From Bacteroidota bacterium (GTDB lineage: Bacteria; Bacteroidota; Bacteroidia; Chitinophagales; LD1): a DNA stretch of 64,000 nt. Location of the stretch: NCBI GenBank assembly GCA_947475165.1, contig CANJLD010000009.1:87978-151977 (forward strand). Direction: 5' to 3'. The notes beneath the pieces were generated by a model that was not told the DNA's origin, did not search any database, and was given only the letters and a program-made list of their open reading frames with translations. Of this stretch, positions 10,414-19,147 are shown piece by piece. Positions within the stretch are counted from its first letter, which is position 1; every line of letters begins with the position of its first letter. Made by a program: the position numbers and the translations under genes.

Positions 10414-11679
10414 TTACTTGATAAGCGAGAATCCTGTATATGCCTGCAAAGCCGCAGGAATTTTTATTCCATCCGCCACCTGATGATTTTCGAGAAGAGA
10501 TGCAACAATACGCGGCAGAGCCAAAGCACTTCCGTTAAGCGTGTGCGCCAATCTTGTTTTTTTGTTCTCATCGCGGAAGCGGACCTTCATCCGGTTACTC
10601 TGGAAGGTTTCGAAATTAGAAACAGAACTTACTTCGAGCCAGCGTTTTTGTGCGGCACTATAAACTTCAAAATCGTAAGTGAGGGCAGAAGCAAAACTCA
10701 TATCACCACCACATAAACGGAGAACACGATAAGGCAGTTCTAATTTCTGTAGAAGAACTTCTACATGCTTCGCCATTTCTTCCAGCACTTCGTAACTTTT
10801 ATCGGGATGAACGATTTGAACAATCTCTACTTTATCGAACTGGTGAACGCGGTTTAAGCCGCGAACATCTTTTCCATAACTGCCTGCCTCGCGTCTAAAA
10901 CATGGAGAATAAGCGGTAAACTTTGTTGGAAGTGTTTCCAAAATTTCATCGCGCACAATATTGGTAACCGGTACCTCGGCAGTAGGGATAAGATAAAATC
11001 CTTCTTCTTTAGTTACATACATCTGTCCTTCTTTGTCGGGTAACTGACCGGTGGCAAAAGCACTTGCTTCGTTAACCATGTGTGGAGGAATAACTTCAGT
11101 GTAACCCGCTTCAACAGCAGTATCTAAAAAGAAACTGATGAGGGCGCGCTGCAATTTTGCTCCCTGCTTTTTGTAAACCGGAAAACCGGCACCGGTAATC
11201 TTTACTCCCAATTCCAAATCAAACAAATCATATTTCTTAGCTAAATCCCAGTGAGGCATAGCACCTTCATGCAGTGTTGGAATATCGCCCACTGTTTTTA
11301 CTACTTCGTTTTCTTCAGGTGTTTTTCCAACCGGAACAGATTTATGTGGTGTGTTCGGAATGCGAACGAGAATATCTTTCATCTCTTCTTCCGCTTTTGC
11401 CAAACCGGTTTCGAATTGTTTCGATTCTTCTTTGAGTGCAGCCGTTTCAGATTTCTTTTTGTCGGCTTCTTCTTTTTTACCTTGTTTAAACAAGTCACCT
11501 ATTTCTTTAGCAATAACATTTTGCTTTGCCAGATTCTCATCAAGTTTAGTTTGAATGCTTCTGCGGCTTTCATCAACGAGCAATACTTCGTCAATCAAAT
11601 TCAGTTCTTTAAAATTCTTTACGGCAAGGCGTTGTTTAATTTCTTCAGCGTTGTTTCTAATGGCAATTATCTCGAGCAT
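10414..11679 (-). CDS. serS: Seryl-tRNA synthetase, 421 aa
   Basis: Class II aminoacyl-tRNA synthetase charging tRNA-Ser. Residues ~28-105 form the long charged coiled-coil arm that grips the tRNA variable loop. The catalytic core holds the TAEVP block, motif 2 (FRREAGSYGKD) and motif 3 (NGSALALPRIVASLLEN). Start MLEIIAIRNNAEEIKQRL is the usual SerRS N-terminus. Upstream on the minus strand TATATTAG at about 11697-11704 resembles a Bacteroidota -7 box. Length and motifs are normal. Confidence 0.96.
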   Translation of the reverse strand: MLEIIAIRNNAEEIKQRLAVKNFKELNLIDEVLLVDESRRSIQTKLDENLAKQNVIAKEIGDLFKQGKKEEADKKKSETAALKEESKQFETGLAKAEEEMKDILVRIPNTPHKSVPVGKTPEENEVVKTVGDIPTLHEGAMPHWDLAKKYDLFDLELGVKITGAGFPVYKKQGAKLQRALISFFLDTAVEAGYTEVIPPHMVNEASAFATGQLPDKEGQMYVTKEEGFYLIPTAEVPVTNIVRDEILETLPTKFTAYSPCFRREAGSYGKDVRGLNRVHQFDKVEIVQIVHPDKSYEVLEEMAKHVEVLLQKLELPYRVLRLCGGDMSFASALTYDFEVYSAAQKRWLEVSSVSNFETFQSNRMKVRFRDENKKTRLAHTLNGSALALPRIVASLLENHQVADGIKIPAALQAYTGFSLIK

Positions 11680-11710
11680 GATTCAAAAATTTGAATGGCT
11701 AATATAGAAA

Positions 11711-11748
11711 TTCATTTATCCGTCAGCTTTAGCTGACGGATAAATGAA
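11711..11748. repeat. Perfect 38-bp palindrome upstream of serS
   Basis: Two 18-bp arms (left arm begins TTCATTTATCCGTCAGCT) separated by TT form a perfect inverted repeat. It lies between the minus-strand genes at 11775-13616 and serS. No T tract follows on either strand, so it differs from the intrinsic terminators seen elsewhere. It may be a mobile palindromic repeat, an RNA hairpin in the serS leader, or a Rho-independent pause site. Confidence 0.75.
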
Positions 11749-11774
11749 TAGTAAGAAATAAGACCGGGAATAAA

Positions 11775-13616
11775 TTACTGAGTACTAATGCGCAACGAAA
11801 CATCCCACTCGTCAAACCTTTTGTTGTTCTCGAGCGTAATCAAAATTTCTTCGTAGCCGTATTCTGTCGTGCTGCTTCCGGCAACGGGTGTCCAGGTGTA
11901 AGAGTCGTAATCGGTTTTGCTCACCTTTTCTGCTTTAAGTTCGCAGCAGGTTATTTTCGAAGCATTCATTTTATTGTAAACGTCTTTAAACTTCGCATCT
12001 GCATCTGCTTTGTTTTTAAACTTCCCAAACTCGGCAACCACGTCATTGCCGCCCGTTAAAAAGCCTTCCTGAACATACGTTTCTTTAGCACCGGCTAACT
12101 GCACAGTGCAGTCCCACCAATCAAATACATCCTTTGCTCTTTGTGCTCCTTTCAAATTATCGAAATCGTCAGGATACTCTGCCAGCAACGCGTTTAGTTG
12201 TGCTGCAAAGCCTACGGGAGGTTTGGCAGTAGTAGTACAGGTGGTTGAAGTGCTTCTTGTAGTGGAAGAGCCACCGGCAACCGTTATATCGGTGGTATTA
12301 ATAACAAAAAATATATCGCGGCTCGGGCGCATGTTGTAAGGCATAAACTTGTTTTCGTCAGCCGGAATTTTTAAGATGGCTTTGCCATCAAACTCGGCTA
12401 TGCGGTAGGCTTTGTAGTTGTTCATTTGTGAGCGCACCTTGTCGCGTTCGCTGAGAGTGCTTATACCGGTGGGCCAGTTTTCTTCGCGGCAGTATTTTGT
12501 TACATCTTCAAAATCGGTATCGCCCCAGTAGCCTTTCAGATAGGCTGCTTTTGTTTCTGTTTCCAGGCTGAAAGTAGAATACATGCCACCGGTGGCGTTA
12601 ATTTTTGCCGGATAGGCTTTAGTGTAATACGAAGAGGAAGGAGTGCTGGCGGTTGAGGTGGTGGAAGTGTAACCGGTGAGCGTGTTGATAGGCGAGCCGC
12701 TTAACTCCACATCGGTTTTGCGAACCACAAAATAAATATCGCGGGTGGGGCGCATGTTATAAGGCTGAAAACTGTTTTCGGCAGCCGGTACGCGCAAAAT
12801 CCATTTATCGTCACTCTCGCCAATTTGATAACAAACATATTGCTTCAATTCTGCTCTTACTTTTTCGCGCATGGCGTAGCTTGAAATACCTGATGGCCAT
12901 TTGGTTTCGTTGCAATTATCGGCTACATCGTTGTATAAAGCGTAACCGAGTTTTGTTTTTACCTGAGCCGCATCGTCTTTGGTGGTGAGCACAAAATCTG
13001 TCCAGATGCCGAAACTGTCTTTAACTTTTGCGCGCGGACCTTTCAAATTGCTCACCGGTGTGTAAGAAGAAGAAGTTGTTGAGGAAGTATAAGATGAACC
13101 GGAAGAAGCCGTGTTAGAAGGCGAACCGGTGAGTTCTACATCGGTTTTGCGCACCATAAAAAAAATATCGTGCTCGGGGCGCACACCGTAAGGCAGAAAA
13201 CTGTTTTCAGAAACCGGCACGCGCAGAATCCATTTATCGTCTACTTCGGCAATTTGGTAGCAGATATATTTCAGCATTTGGTCGCGCACTTTGTTGCGTT
13301 CGGTGTAGCTGGCAATAGCACCGGGCCAGCCGCTGGTTTCGTTACAGTTGTTGGCAATTTCTTCAAACAGGGTGTAACCTATCTGGGTGAGGAGTTTATC
13401 GGCATCGTCTTTTGTGCGCAGGTTAAAATCTGTCCAAATGCCGTAGGTGTCTTTAATTTTTGCGGGGGTGCCTTTGGCGTTAAATGCTTTGGTGGAGGTA
13501 GTGGTGGTTTCGCCTTTTACGTCTACCGGTTTAATGGCTTCGCGCTGGGCGGTGGAGAATATGTAAGTGAGTAGAAAAAAAGTGAGCAGCGAGTAGTTGC
13601 GAAATGCCTTTTGCAT
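11775..13616 (-). CDS. Secreted protein with three tandem copies of an unrecognised ~130-residue domain, 613 aa
   Basis: Signal peptide at residues 1-23 (ends FSTAQ). Three homologous segments follow, at roughly residues 53-170, 195-310 and 330-450. Each begins AKI/AKV-x-(5)-G-(I/M)-(W/Y)-(S/T)-(D/T)-F, contains (N/K)CNET or YCREENW, and ends with (R/K)(V/I)P-x-(S/A/D)EN-x-F-x-PY-x-(V/M)RP-x-(H/R)DI(F/Y)F. Copies 1 and 2 are closest; copy 3 has lost part of the first block. Ser/Thr-rich linkers join the copies. A different C-terminal domain (about 475-613) contains several Cys and Trp. There is no obvious T9SS sorting domain. I do not recognise the domain. It is monocistronic and divergent from the CHU_C gene. 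Confidence 0.7.
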   Translation of the reverse strand: MQKAFRNYSLLTFFLLTYIFSTAQREAIKPVDVKGETTTTSTKAFNAKGTPAKIKDTYGIWTDFNLRTKDDADKLLTQIGYTLFEEIANNCNETSGWPGAIASYTERNKVRDQMLKYICYQIAEVDDKWILRVPVSENSFLPYGVRPEHDIFFMVRKTDVELTGSPSNTASSGSSYTSSTTSSSYTPVSNLKGPRAKVKDSFGIWTDFVLTTKDDAAQVKTKLGYALYNDVADNCNETKWPSGISSYAMREKVRAELKQYVCYQIGESDDKWILRVPAAENSFQPYNMRPTRDIYFVVRKTDVELSGSPINTLTGYTSTTSTASTPSSSYYTKAYPAKINATGGMYSTFSLETETKAAYLKGYWGDTDFEDVTKYCREENWPTGISTLSERDKVRSQMNNYKAYRIAEFDGKAILKIPADENKFMPYNMRPSRDIFFVINTTDITVAGGSSTTRSTSTTCTTTAKPPVGFAAQLNALLAEYPDDFDNLKGAQRAKDVFDWWDCTVQLAGAKETYVQEGFLTGGNDVVAEFGKFKNKADADAKFKDVYNKMNASKITCCELKAEKVSKTDYDSYTWTPVAGSSTTEYGYEEILITLENNKRFDEWDVSLRISTQ

Positions 13617-13775
13617 AAATTTAAATTTTATGAGGGCAAGGTAGAATTTTTTGTGTTTGGATGAAAGACATGTAATGTCTGTTTCTTACTATAAGAAAAT
13701 GCTGATTGTAATTATTGCGGAATGGTCGAAAACTCTTTCATTGTTTCCTGCCTTATTCCCTTATAAAAACCAGCG

Positions 13776-13806
13776 TTTGTAGTTTATAATATCTCTTTTA
13801 CCTTCA
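13776..13806 (+). promoter_or_regulatory. Bacteroidota-type promoter for the CHU_C/PorP operon
   Basis: TTTG at 13776-13779, 19 bases, then TACCTTCA at 13799-13806. This fits the -33 TTTG / -7 TAnnTTTG pattern of the primary sigma factor of this phylum. Transcription would begin near 13812, so the upstream ATG at 13806 cannot be the start, supporting the ATG at 13836. Confidence 0.5.
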
Positions 13807-13835
13807 TGGCTCATATTTTACCGCTGACACACAGC

Positions 13836-15095
13836 ATGAAAAAATTTGGCTCTCTCTTTATAACACTTGTAGTGGCTTATGCTACCACCAATGCCCAGTT
13901 GTTTTATAACAATGGAGCCGCTGTGGCGATTACAGGCGGTGGCATTTTGTATGTAGATGGGGCTGTAGAAAATGCTTCGGGCTTGTTTAGTAATGCCGGG
14001 CAAACCTGGATAAAAGGATATTTCCGCAATGGCGATTTAGCCACCGGTGGCAATGCAGCAGGCGAATACATTGTATATGGCGACTGGGAGAACAACGATA
14101 TTTTTACAGCCGACCAAAGCCAGGTGCGCTTAACCGGCAACACACAACTCATCACCGGTTATTCCATAACTACTTTCCACGACCTTCGTTTAGAAACACC
14201 TAATGCCCTTAAAAAGCAAACGCTCGATGCGTATGTCAATCACCTGCTAGCTTTAAACGATTGCGAACTGGCTACTCAGGATTACCGCATGACAGTTACA
14301 AATCCGGTAAATGCATCAGTTATTCGCAGCACCGGCTTTGTAAGTAGCACCGGTCCTGGAAGATTGACTCGCTATACTAATTCAACCAACAATTATCTTT
14401 TCCCTATGGGTTGGAACGATAACGGCAATGTGTTGTATCGTCCGGCAGAGATAAAACCTTCGGTGGCTGATGCGCAGTCATTTGAAGGCAGAATGGCTTT
14501 TGGCGATGCGAGCAACGAAGGGTATGACGTAAATACAAAAGCGGCTGATGTTTCTACAGTAAACACTAAATTTTTTCACCTCCTAAAACAGGTGGGTTCC
14601 ACTACACCTTCCGATTTATCTATTTACTACGACCAGGTTCGCGACAGCACCTGGAGTTCAATTGCCCGGTGGCAGAACGTTCCTGAATGGCAGGATTTAA
14701 CCGGAACAGTTTTAACGCAAGGCAATCCGCTTTCGCGCAGAACAAAAGCTTTGTGGATGGATAACGGCCAGGAGCCGCATATCCTAATCAATACACGCGA
14801 GATTGAAAACCTGTGGAATTTTCCGAACGTGTTTAATCCGAACAGCACCGAGCCGGGCAATAATATTTTTCAGATTGTAAATCATGGCGAGTTGGTTACA
14901 CTTGAAAACATGAGAATATACAACCGGTGGGGCGAACCTGTGTTCGACAGCGAACGCGATGGGAAAGATTATTGGGATGGTATGTATATAGGCAAGTTAC
15001 AGCCAATGGGCAATTATGTTTTCGTAGCCAATGTGAAAGTAAATTCTACCGGTGAGATAAAAGCAGACGGAGGAAATTTATCGTTGTTGTGGTAA
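13836..15095 (+). CDS. Secreted protein with C-terminal CHU_C (gliding-motility/T9SS type B) domain, 419 aa
   Basis: Signal peptide MKKFGSLFITLVVAYATTNA followed by a beta-rich body of unknown function. The last ~90 residues (NVFNPNSTEPGN, MRIYNRWGEPVF, YWDGMYIGKLQPMGNYVFVA) are the CHU_C/type B T9SS sorting domain that directs export and surface attachment. I chose the ATG at 13836 because the upstream in-frame ATG (13806) sits in the promoter and the signal peptide begins here. The PorP/SprF gene starts 9 bp after its stop; type B substrates are commonly paired with a PorP/SprF protein, so the neighbour is its likely export or anchoring partner. Confidence 0.82.
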   Translation: MKKFGSLFITLVVAYATTNAQLFYNNGAAVAITGGGILYVDGAVENASGLFSNAGQTWIKGYFRNGDLATGGNAAGEYIVYGDWENNDIFTADQSQVRLTGNTQLITGYSITTFHDLRLETPNALKKQTLDAYVNHLLALNDCELATQDYRMTVTNPVNASVIRSTGFVSSTGPGRLTRYTNSTNNYLFPMGWNDNGNVLYRPAEIKPSVADAQSFEGRMAFGDASNEGYDVNTKAADVSTVNTKFFHLLKQVGSTTPSDLSIYYDQVRDSTWSSIARWQNVPEWQDLTGTVLTQGNPLSRRTKALWMDNGQEPHILINTREIENLWNFPNVFNPNSTEPGNNIFQIVNHGELVTLENMRIYNRWGEPVFDSERDGKDYWDGMYIGKLQPMGNYVFVANVKVNSTGEIKADGGNLSLLW

Positions 15096-15104
15096 TTTAA
15101 GGAT

Positions 15105-16157
15105 ATGAAGAAAATTTACGCATTGATGGTTATGATTTATTTCTACGCGGTGACGTTTGCGCAGGATATTCATTACTCTCAGTTCTACAATGCTCCGTTA
15201 CTTTTGAATCCTGCTCTTACCGGCTTTACGCAAGGCAATGCGCGCATTGGAGTAAATTACCGGAACCAATGGTTTAGTGCTACGCATGATGGTTTTTTCC
15301 GCCCGCCTTTTATGACTTCGGCTTTAAATGCCGATATGCCGATTAAGATTAAGCGTGATATTCTCGGGGTTGGTTTGGTGTTAGCTAACGACCAGGCAGG
15401 AGCAAATACATTTACCACGGTAATTGCACAGGCATCGGTTTCTTATATCAAAACATTGGGAAGAGATGATAATCACCGGTTGTCTGCCGGATTTCAAATC
15501 GGGTATACTTATCAATCTATCCGTACCGATAATTTTCAATTCTATAATCAGTTCGATCAGACTAATCAGTTTCAAAGCACCACTTCCAGCAACGAAAACA
15601 TTTCGAAAACCAAAACCGGTTACCTGAATTTAAATTTCGGTTTGCTTTGGTATGGAAAAATCAGCGACCACTTTGCCATGTATTTTGGCGGCTCGTTTTA
15701 CAATGTTACTACACCTAAGTATACTGTTCTGTCAAATCAGAAACGAGATTTATACTGGCGCTGGAATCTGCAAAGTGGTTTGGATATTAAGATTGGCAGA
15801 AAGAGCCATATACTTCCTTCGCTTATGTTTATGATGCAGGGAGTAAATAACCAAATGAATACCGGTATCGGTTTTGGTTACGATATTAATGATGACATGG
15901 CGTTGACGGTTGGTTTATATAACCGCGTTAATCCCCACAAAAAAATAAACGATTACAGAGGAACGAATGGCGATGCGCTTATTCCGTATGGCTCGTATGA
16001 AGTAAAAGGATTTAAAGTAGGCGTGAGTTACGATGCTACCATTTCTAACCTAAAACAATCCGGTGGCGGTGTGGGAGCGCTTGAGCTAATGCTTGGCTAC
16101 ACCATAAGAAACAGAGATTACGACTACGGTAACTTTTTAGTTTGTCCTCGTTTCTGA
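15105..16157 (+). CDS. PorP/SprF family type IX secretion outer-membrane protein, 350 aa
   Basis: PorP/SprF proteins are outer-membrane beta-barrels linked to T9SS export or attachment of CHU_C proteins. The start is diagnostic: signal peptide, then QDIHYSQFYNAPLLLNPALTG, with NYRNQW and later GFQIGYTY and GIGFGYDINDDMALTVGLY barrel strands. Nine bases separate it from the CHU_C gene, indicating one operon, and a PorE-like gene follows 91 bp later. The arrangement substrate - PorP/SprF - PorE-like is common in the phylum. Many paralogues exist per genome, so I give no symbol. Confidence 0.92.
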   Translation: MKKIYALMVMIYFYAVTFAQDIHYSQFYNAPLLLNPALTGFTQGNARIGVNYRNQWFSATHDGFFRPPFMTSALNADMPIKIKRDILGVGLVLANDQAGANTFTTVIAQASVSYIKTLGRDDNHRLSAGFQIGYTYQSIRTDNFQFYNQFDQTNQFQSTTSSNENISKTKTGYLNLNFGLLWYGKISDHFAMYFGGSFYNVTTPKYTVLSNQKRDLYWRWNLQSGLDIKIGRKSHILPSLMFMMQGVNNQMNTGIGFGYDINDDMALTVGLYNRVNPHKKINDYRGTNGDALIPYGSYEVKGFKVGVSYDATISNLKQSGGGVGALELMLGYTIRNRDYDYGNFLVCPRF

Positions 16158-16248
16158 CACTTGATATACTGTTTTTATCTGCCGGTACCGGTTAAATAAG
16201 AAACCAATTTTATTATTTTCGAAGCCCTTAAAAAGTCAACCACTGATT

Positions 16249-19065
16249 ATGAAGAATAAATTTATACTGTTCTCGGCATTATTCATAGCATTTCAATTTG
16301 CCACGACTAATTCATTGCAGGCGCAAAGCAAGGAAGAACTACAGGAGTTAATGAATTCAAAATCGTTAACCATAGAAAAGGAAAAGCCTAAGAAAAAGAA
16401 GAAGCCTGCAAAGGTGGTAGCTCAAACCCAGCCGGTAGCCGTTGAAATGAAAGAAGAACCTAAACCGGCAACCAAAACCGAACCGGTAAAGGTGGAGCAA
16501 AAAGAAGAAGTAAAACAAGAACCTAAAGTTGAACCCGTAAAAGAGGAAGCGAAGCCGGCAGTGGTTGAACAAAAGAAAGAAGAGCCTAAGCAGGAGCCTA
16601 AAGTTGAACCGGTAAAAACAGAAACAAAAAAGGAAGAGCCAAAGCCGGCTGTTAAAACCGAAACGGCAAAAGTTGAGAAGAAAGAAGAGCCGAAACCACA
16701 ACCTAAAACTGAGCCTGCAAAAGTTGAACAGAAAAAGGAAGAGCCAAAGCCAGTCACTAAAACAGAGCCTGTAAAAACGGAAACAAAAAAAGAAGAACCT
16801 AAACCGGCAGCTAAAACCGAACCGGCCAAGCTTGAGAAGAAGGAAGAACCCCAAGCCCAACCGGTAAAAGAAGAAGCAAAACCCATAGCCCAACCGGAGC
16901 CTGTAAAAGTTGAACAGAAAGAAGAACCGGTACAAGTAATACAGAAAAGAGAAGAGCCAGTAGTGGTCGAGCCAAGAAAAACTGAAATAAAAGCACAAGA
17001 CCAATTACTATCTGCCACCGGTGAAAAATTGAAAGAGCTTCCTGACCCGCAAGCTATCGGCTTCGGAAAAAACAAGAAGCTCGGCAAGAAATTATTTGAG
17101 CGCGGAAGTATTTACAATGGGCTACGCTACTATGAAGCAGCATTGAACAAGAAACCGAAAAAGACATTCATCAATCAGCCTTTAGCGGATGGAAATTTTT
17201 TAGTTCGAGATTATGCCACTGCTAATAAATATTATAAAACATTGGTTGACCTTGATTCGGTAAAACACAAAAATCTGTTTGCGCTTTATCAGTATGCGCT
17301 TACCGAAAAATATCTTGGCAATTACGAAGTGGCAAAGGAACTCTTCAATAAATTCAATAAACTGGCAAAGGATAATGATGACTTGGCAGAACAAAGAAAA
17401 AACGCCAACCGCGAAGCACAAGGTTGCGATTTGGGAATTTCGTTCCGCGACAGCAAAGATTTGCTCACATATAAAGTGGCTCATTTGAATGAAAGCATCA
17501 ATCAGCAGTTTACCGATTACTCTCCGTTTCTAAAGGATGCCAACACCCTTTATTTCGGTTCGTGGGTTTCGGACAAAGTGATTCTTGAAAACAAAAAAGA
17601 GAAATACGGAACCTTCTCCAGAATTTACAAAGCCATTAAGAAAGGAAACGTATGGGCAAAAGCAGAAGAAGCAAAAGGTGAAGTGAACACCGTGCAGGCG
17701 CACACCGGTAACGCTACTTTCAGCGAAGATGGGAATACCATGTATTACACCCAATGTTTGCAAGATGACCAGCAACGCATGCGCTGCAATATTTACAAAA
17801 GCATTCGTGGTAATGACGGCTGGGCTGCTGGTGAAAAATTAACCGCACTAAATGCCGAAGGTTTTACAAGCACGCATCCTGCTCTTGGCAAAAGCGAAGC
17901 TGGTGACTATGTGCTTTATTTTTCATCTGACAGAAATCCGGGAAAAGGGATGGATATTTTCTATTCTAAAATAAATCCGGATGGCTCGGTGGAGAAGCCT
18001 AAGCAGGTTGGTGCCGCTATCAATACTCGAGGCGATGAAATGACTCCGTTTTACGATTTCAAAAATCAAGTGCTTTACTTCAGTTCGAACGGACACGTGA
18101 ATATTGGTGGCACTGATATTTTCAAAACAAGCGTAAAAGGTGGTGAATGGACTACTCCTGAAAATATAGGCATGCCGATAAATTCAAGTGTAGATGATAT
18201 GTATTTTATGTGGAACGATGAAGCTGAACTTGGTTTTGTGGTGAGCAACCGCACCGGTGGGCTTGGTTTAAAGAGTGCTACGTGTTGCGATGATATCTAT
18301 GCGGTGGAATACAATAAAATTTATTTGGCTGTGAAGGGCGAACAAACTAATGCCGATAATAAAAATGAAGTTATCACGAACGGGCTTGTAACTCTGTATG
18401 ATGAAGCTACCAATAAAGAACTGAAAGCATTTTATGCTACAGACGGAAGCTATTTATTCGATTTAGAGCATGACAAGAGCTACAAAATAATTGCCCGCAA
18501 AAATGGATTTGAAGATATGTTCCAATCTATCTCTACCATGGGCAAGCGCGCTAACGATACAACTACCATTGATTTCTCCATGAAGGAAATTCCGGGAATG
18601 AAAAGTAAAGTGGGCGAGCGCATAGGAACTGTTTACTGGGAATTCAATAAAGATAACCTGACACAAACTGCACCGGATACCTTAAATGCAGTAGTGAACT
18701 TCATGAATGAATATCCGCAATACGTAGTAGAGATTGGTTCGCACACCGACAGTAAAGGAAGTGATGAATACAATATGAAACTTTCGCAGCGCAGAAGCGA
18801 TGCAGTTTTGCGTTACTTGCTGAGCAAAAAAGTTTTCAATTTCAGATTAGAAAGTAAAGCCTATGGTGAAAGTCAACCGGCAGAACTGAATGAAAATCCA
18901 ACAGGCGTTGACAATCCGGATGGAAGAACCAAGAACCGCAGAACAGAATTTAAAGTAAACAGCGAATTGACGGCTGAGTTGTTACAAGAAAAACAAGCTG
19001 AAGAAGAAGCAGCTAATGCGAAAAAGAAGAAAGTAAAGAAGGCTACGGCAGTGGAGAGTAAATAG
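16249..19065 (+). CDS. PorE-like OmpA-family protein with Lys/Glu/Pro-rich N-terminal linker, 938 aa
   Basis: Domains in order: signal peptide (1-26); a low-complexity Lys/Glu/Pro/Val region (about 45-245) of imperfect repeats such as EEPKPAAKTEPAKLEKK; a TPR-like helical part (~265-390); a PD40/WD40-like propeller (~410-690, blocks such as LYFSSDRNPGKGMDIFYS); a carboxypeptidase-regulatory-like beta domain (~700-780); and an OmpA C-terminal domain (~800-915) with EIGSHTDSKGSDEYNMKLSQ and NRRTEFKV for peptidoglycan binding. TPR-propeller-CRD-OmpA is the order of PorE, which anchors T9SS parts to peptidoglycan. The ~200-residue charged linker is the odd part, perhaps spanning periplasm. A strong terminator follows. 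Confidence 0.85.
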   Translation: MKNKFILFSALFIAFQFATTNSLQAQSKEELQELMNSKSLTIEKEKPKKKKKPAKVVAQTQPVAVEMKEEPKPATKTEPVKVEQKEEVKQEPKVEPVKEEAKPAVVEQKKEEPKQEPKVEPVKTETKKEEPKPAVKTETAKVEKKEEPKPQPKTEPAKVEQKKEEPKPVTKTEPVKTETKKEEPKPAAKTEPAKLEKKEEPQAQPVKEEAKPIAQPEPVKVEQKEEPVQVIQKREEPVVVEPRKTEIKAQDQLLSATGEKLKELPDPQAIGFGKNKKLGKKLFERGSIYNGLRYYEAALNKKPKKTFINQPLADGNFLVRDYATANKYYKTLVDLDSVKHKNLFALYQYALTEKYLGNYEVAKELFNKFNKLAKDNDDLAEQRKNANREAQGCDLGISFRDSKDLLTYKVAHLNESINQQFTDYSPFLKDANTLYFGSWVSDKVILENKKEKYGTFSRIYKAIKKGNVWAKAEEAKGEVNTVQAHTGNATFSEDGNTMYYTQCLQDDQQRMRCNIYKSIRGNDGWAAGEKLTALNAEGFTSTHPALGKSEAGDYVLYFSSDRNPGKGMDIFYSKINPDGSVEKPKQVGAAINTRGDEMTPFYDFKNQVLYFSSNGHVNIGGTDIFKTSVKGGEWTTPENIGMPINSSVDDMYFMWNDEAELGFVVSNRTGGLGLKSATCCDDIYAVEYNKIYLAVKGEQTNADNKNEVITNGLVTLYDEATNKELKAFYATDGSYLFDLEHDKSYKIIARKNGFEDMFQSISTMGKRANDTTTIDFSMKEIPGMKSKVGERIGTVYWEFNKDNLTQTAPDTLNAVVNFMNEYPQYVVEIGSHTDSKGSDEYNMKLSQRRSDAVLRYLLSKKVFNFRLESKAYGESQPAELNENPTGVDNPDGRTKNRRTEFKVNSELTAELLQEKQAEEEAANAKKKKVKKATAVESK

Positions 19066-19085
19066 TTTTAATGGAAAGTATTTTC

Positions 19086-19126
19086 AAAAACCCGAACGCA
19101 GATACATTGCGTTCGGGTTTTTTATT
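19086..19126 (+). terminator. Rho-independent terminator after the PorE-like gene
   Basis: Stem AACCCGAACGCA / TGCGTTCGGGTT with a 7-base loop, followed by TTTTTTATTTT. The T tract runs into a possible -7 box (TATTTTGC, 19123-19130) for radA, so the end of one transcript and the promoter of the next appear to share bases. Confidence 0.9.
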
Positions 19127-19147
19127 TTGCAGTCAATTACAAACACC

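Noticed and set aside
16366..17087. Two antisense frames of 212 and 221 codons over the PorE-like gene
   Set aside because: They mirror the Lys/Glu/Pro-rich repeats and have Phe/Leu- or Ser/Gly-only composition unlike a real protein.
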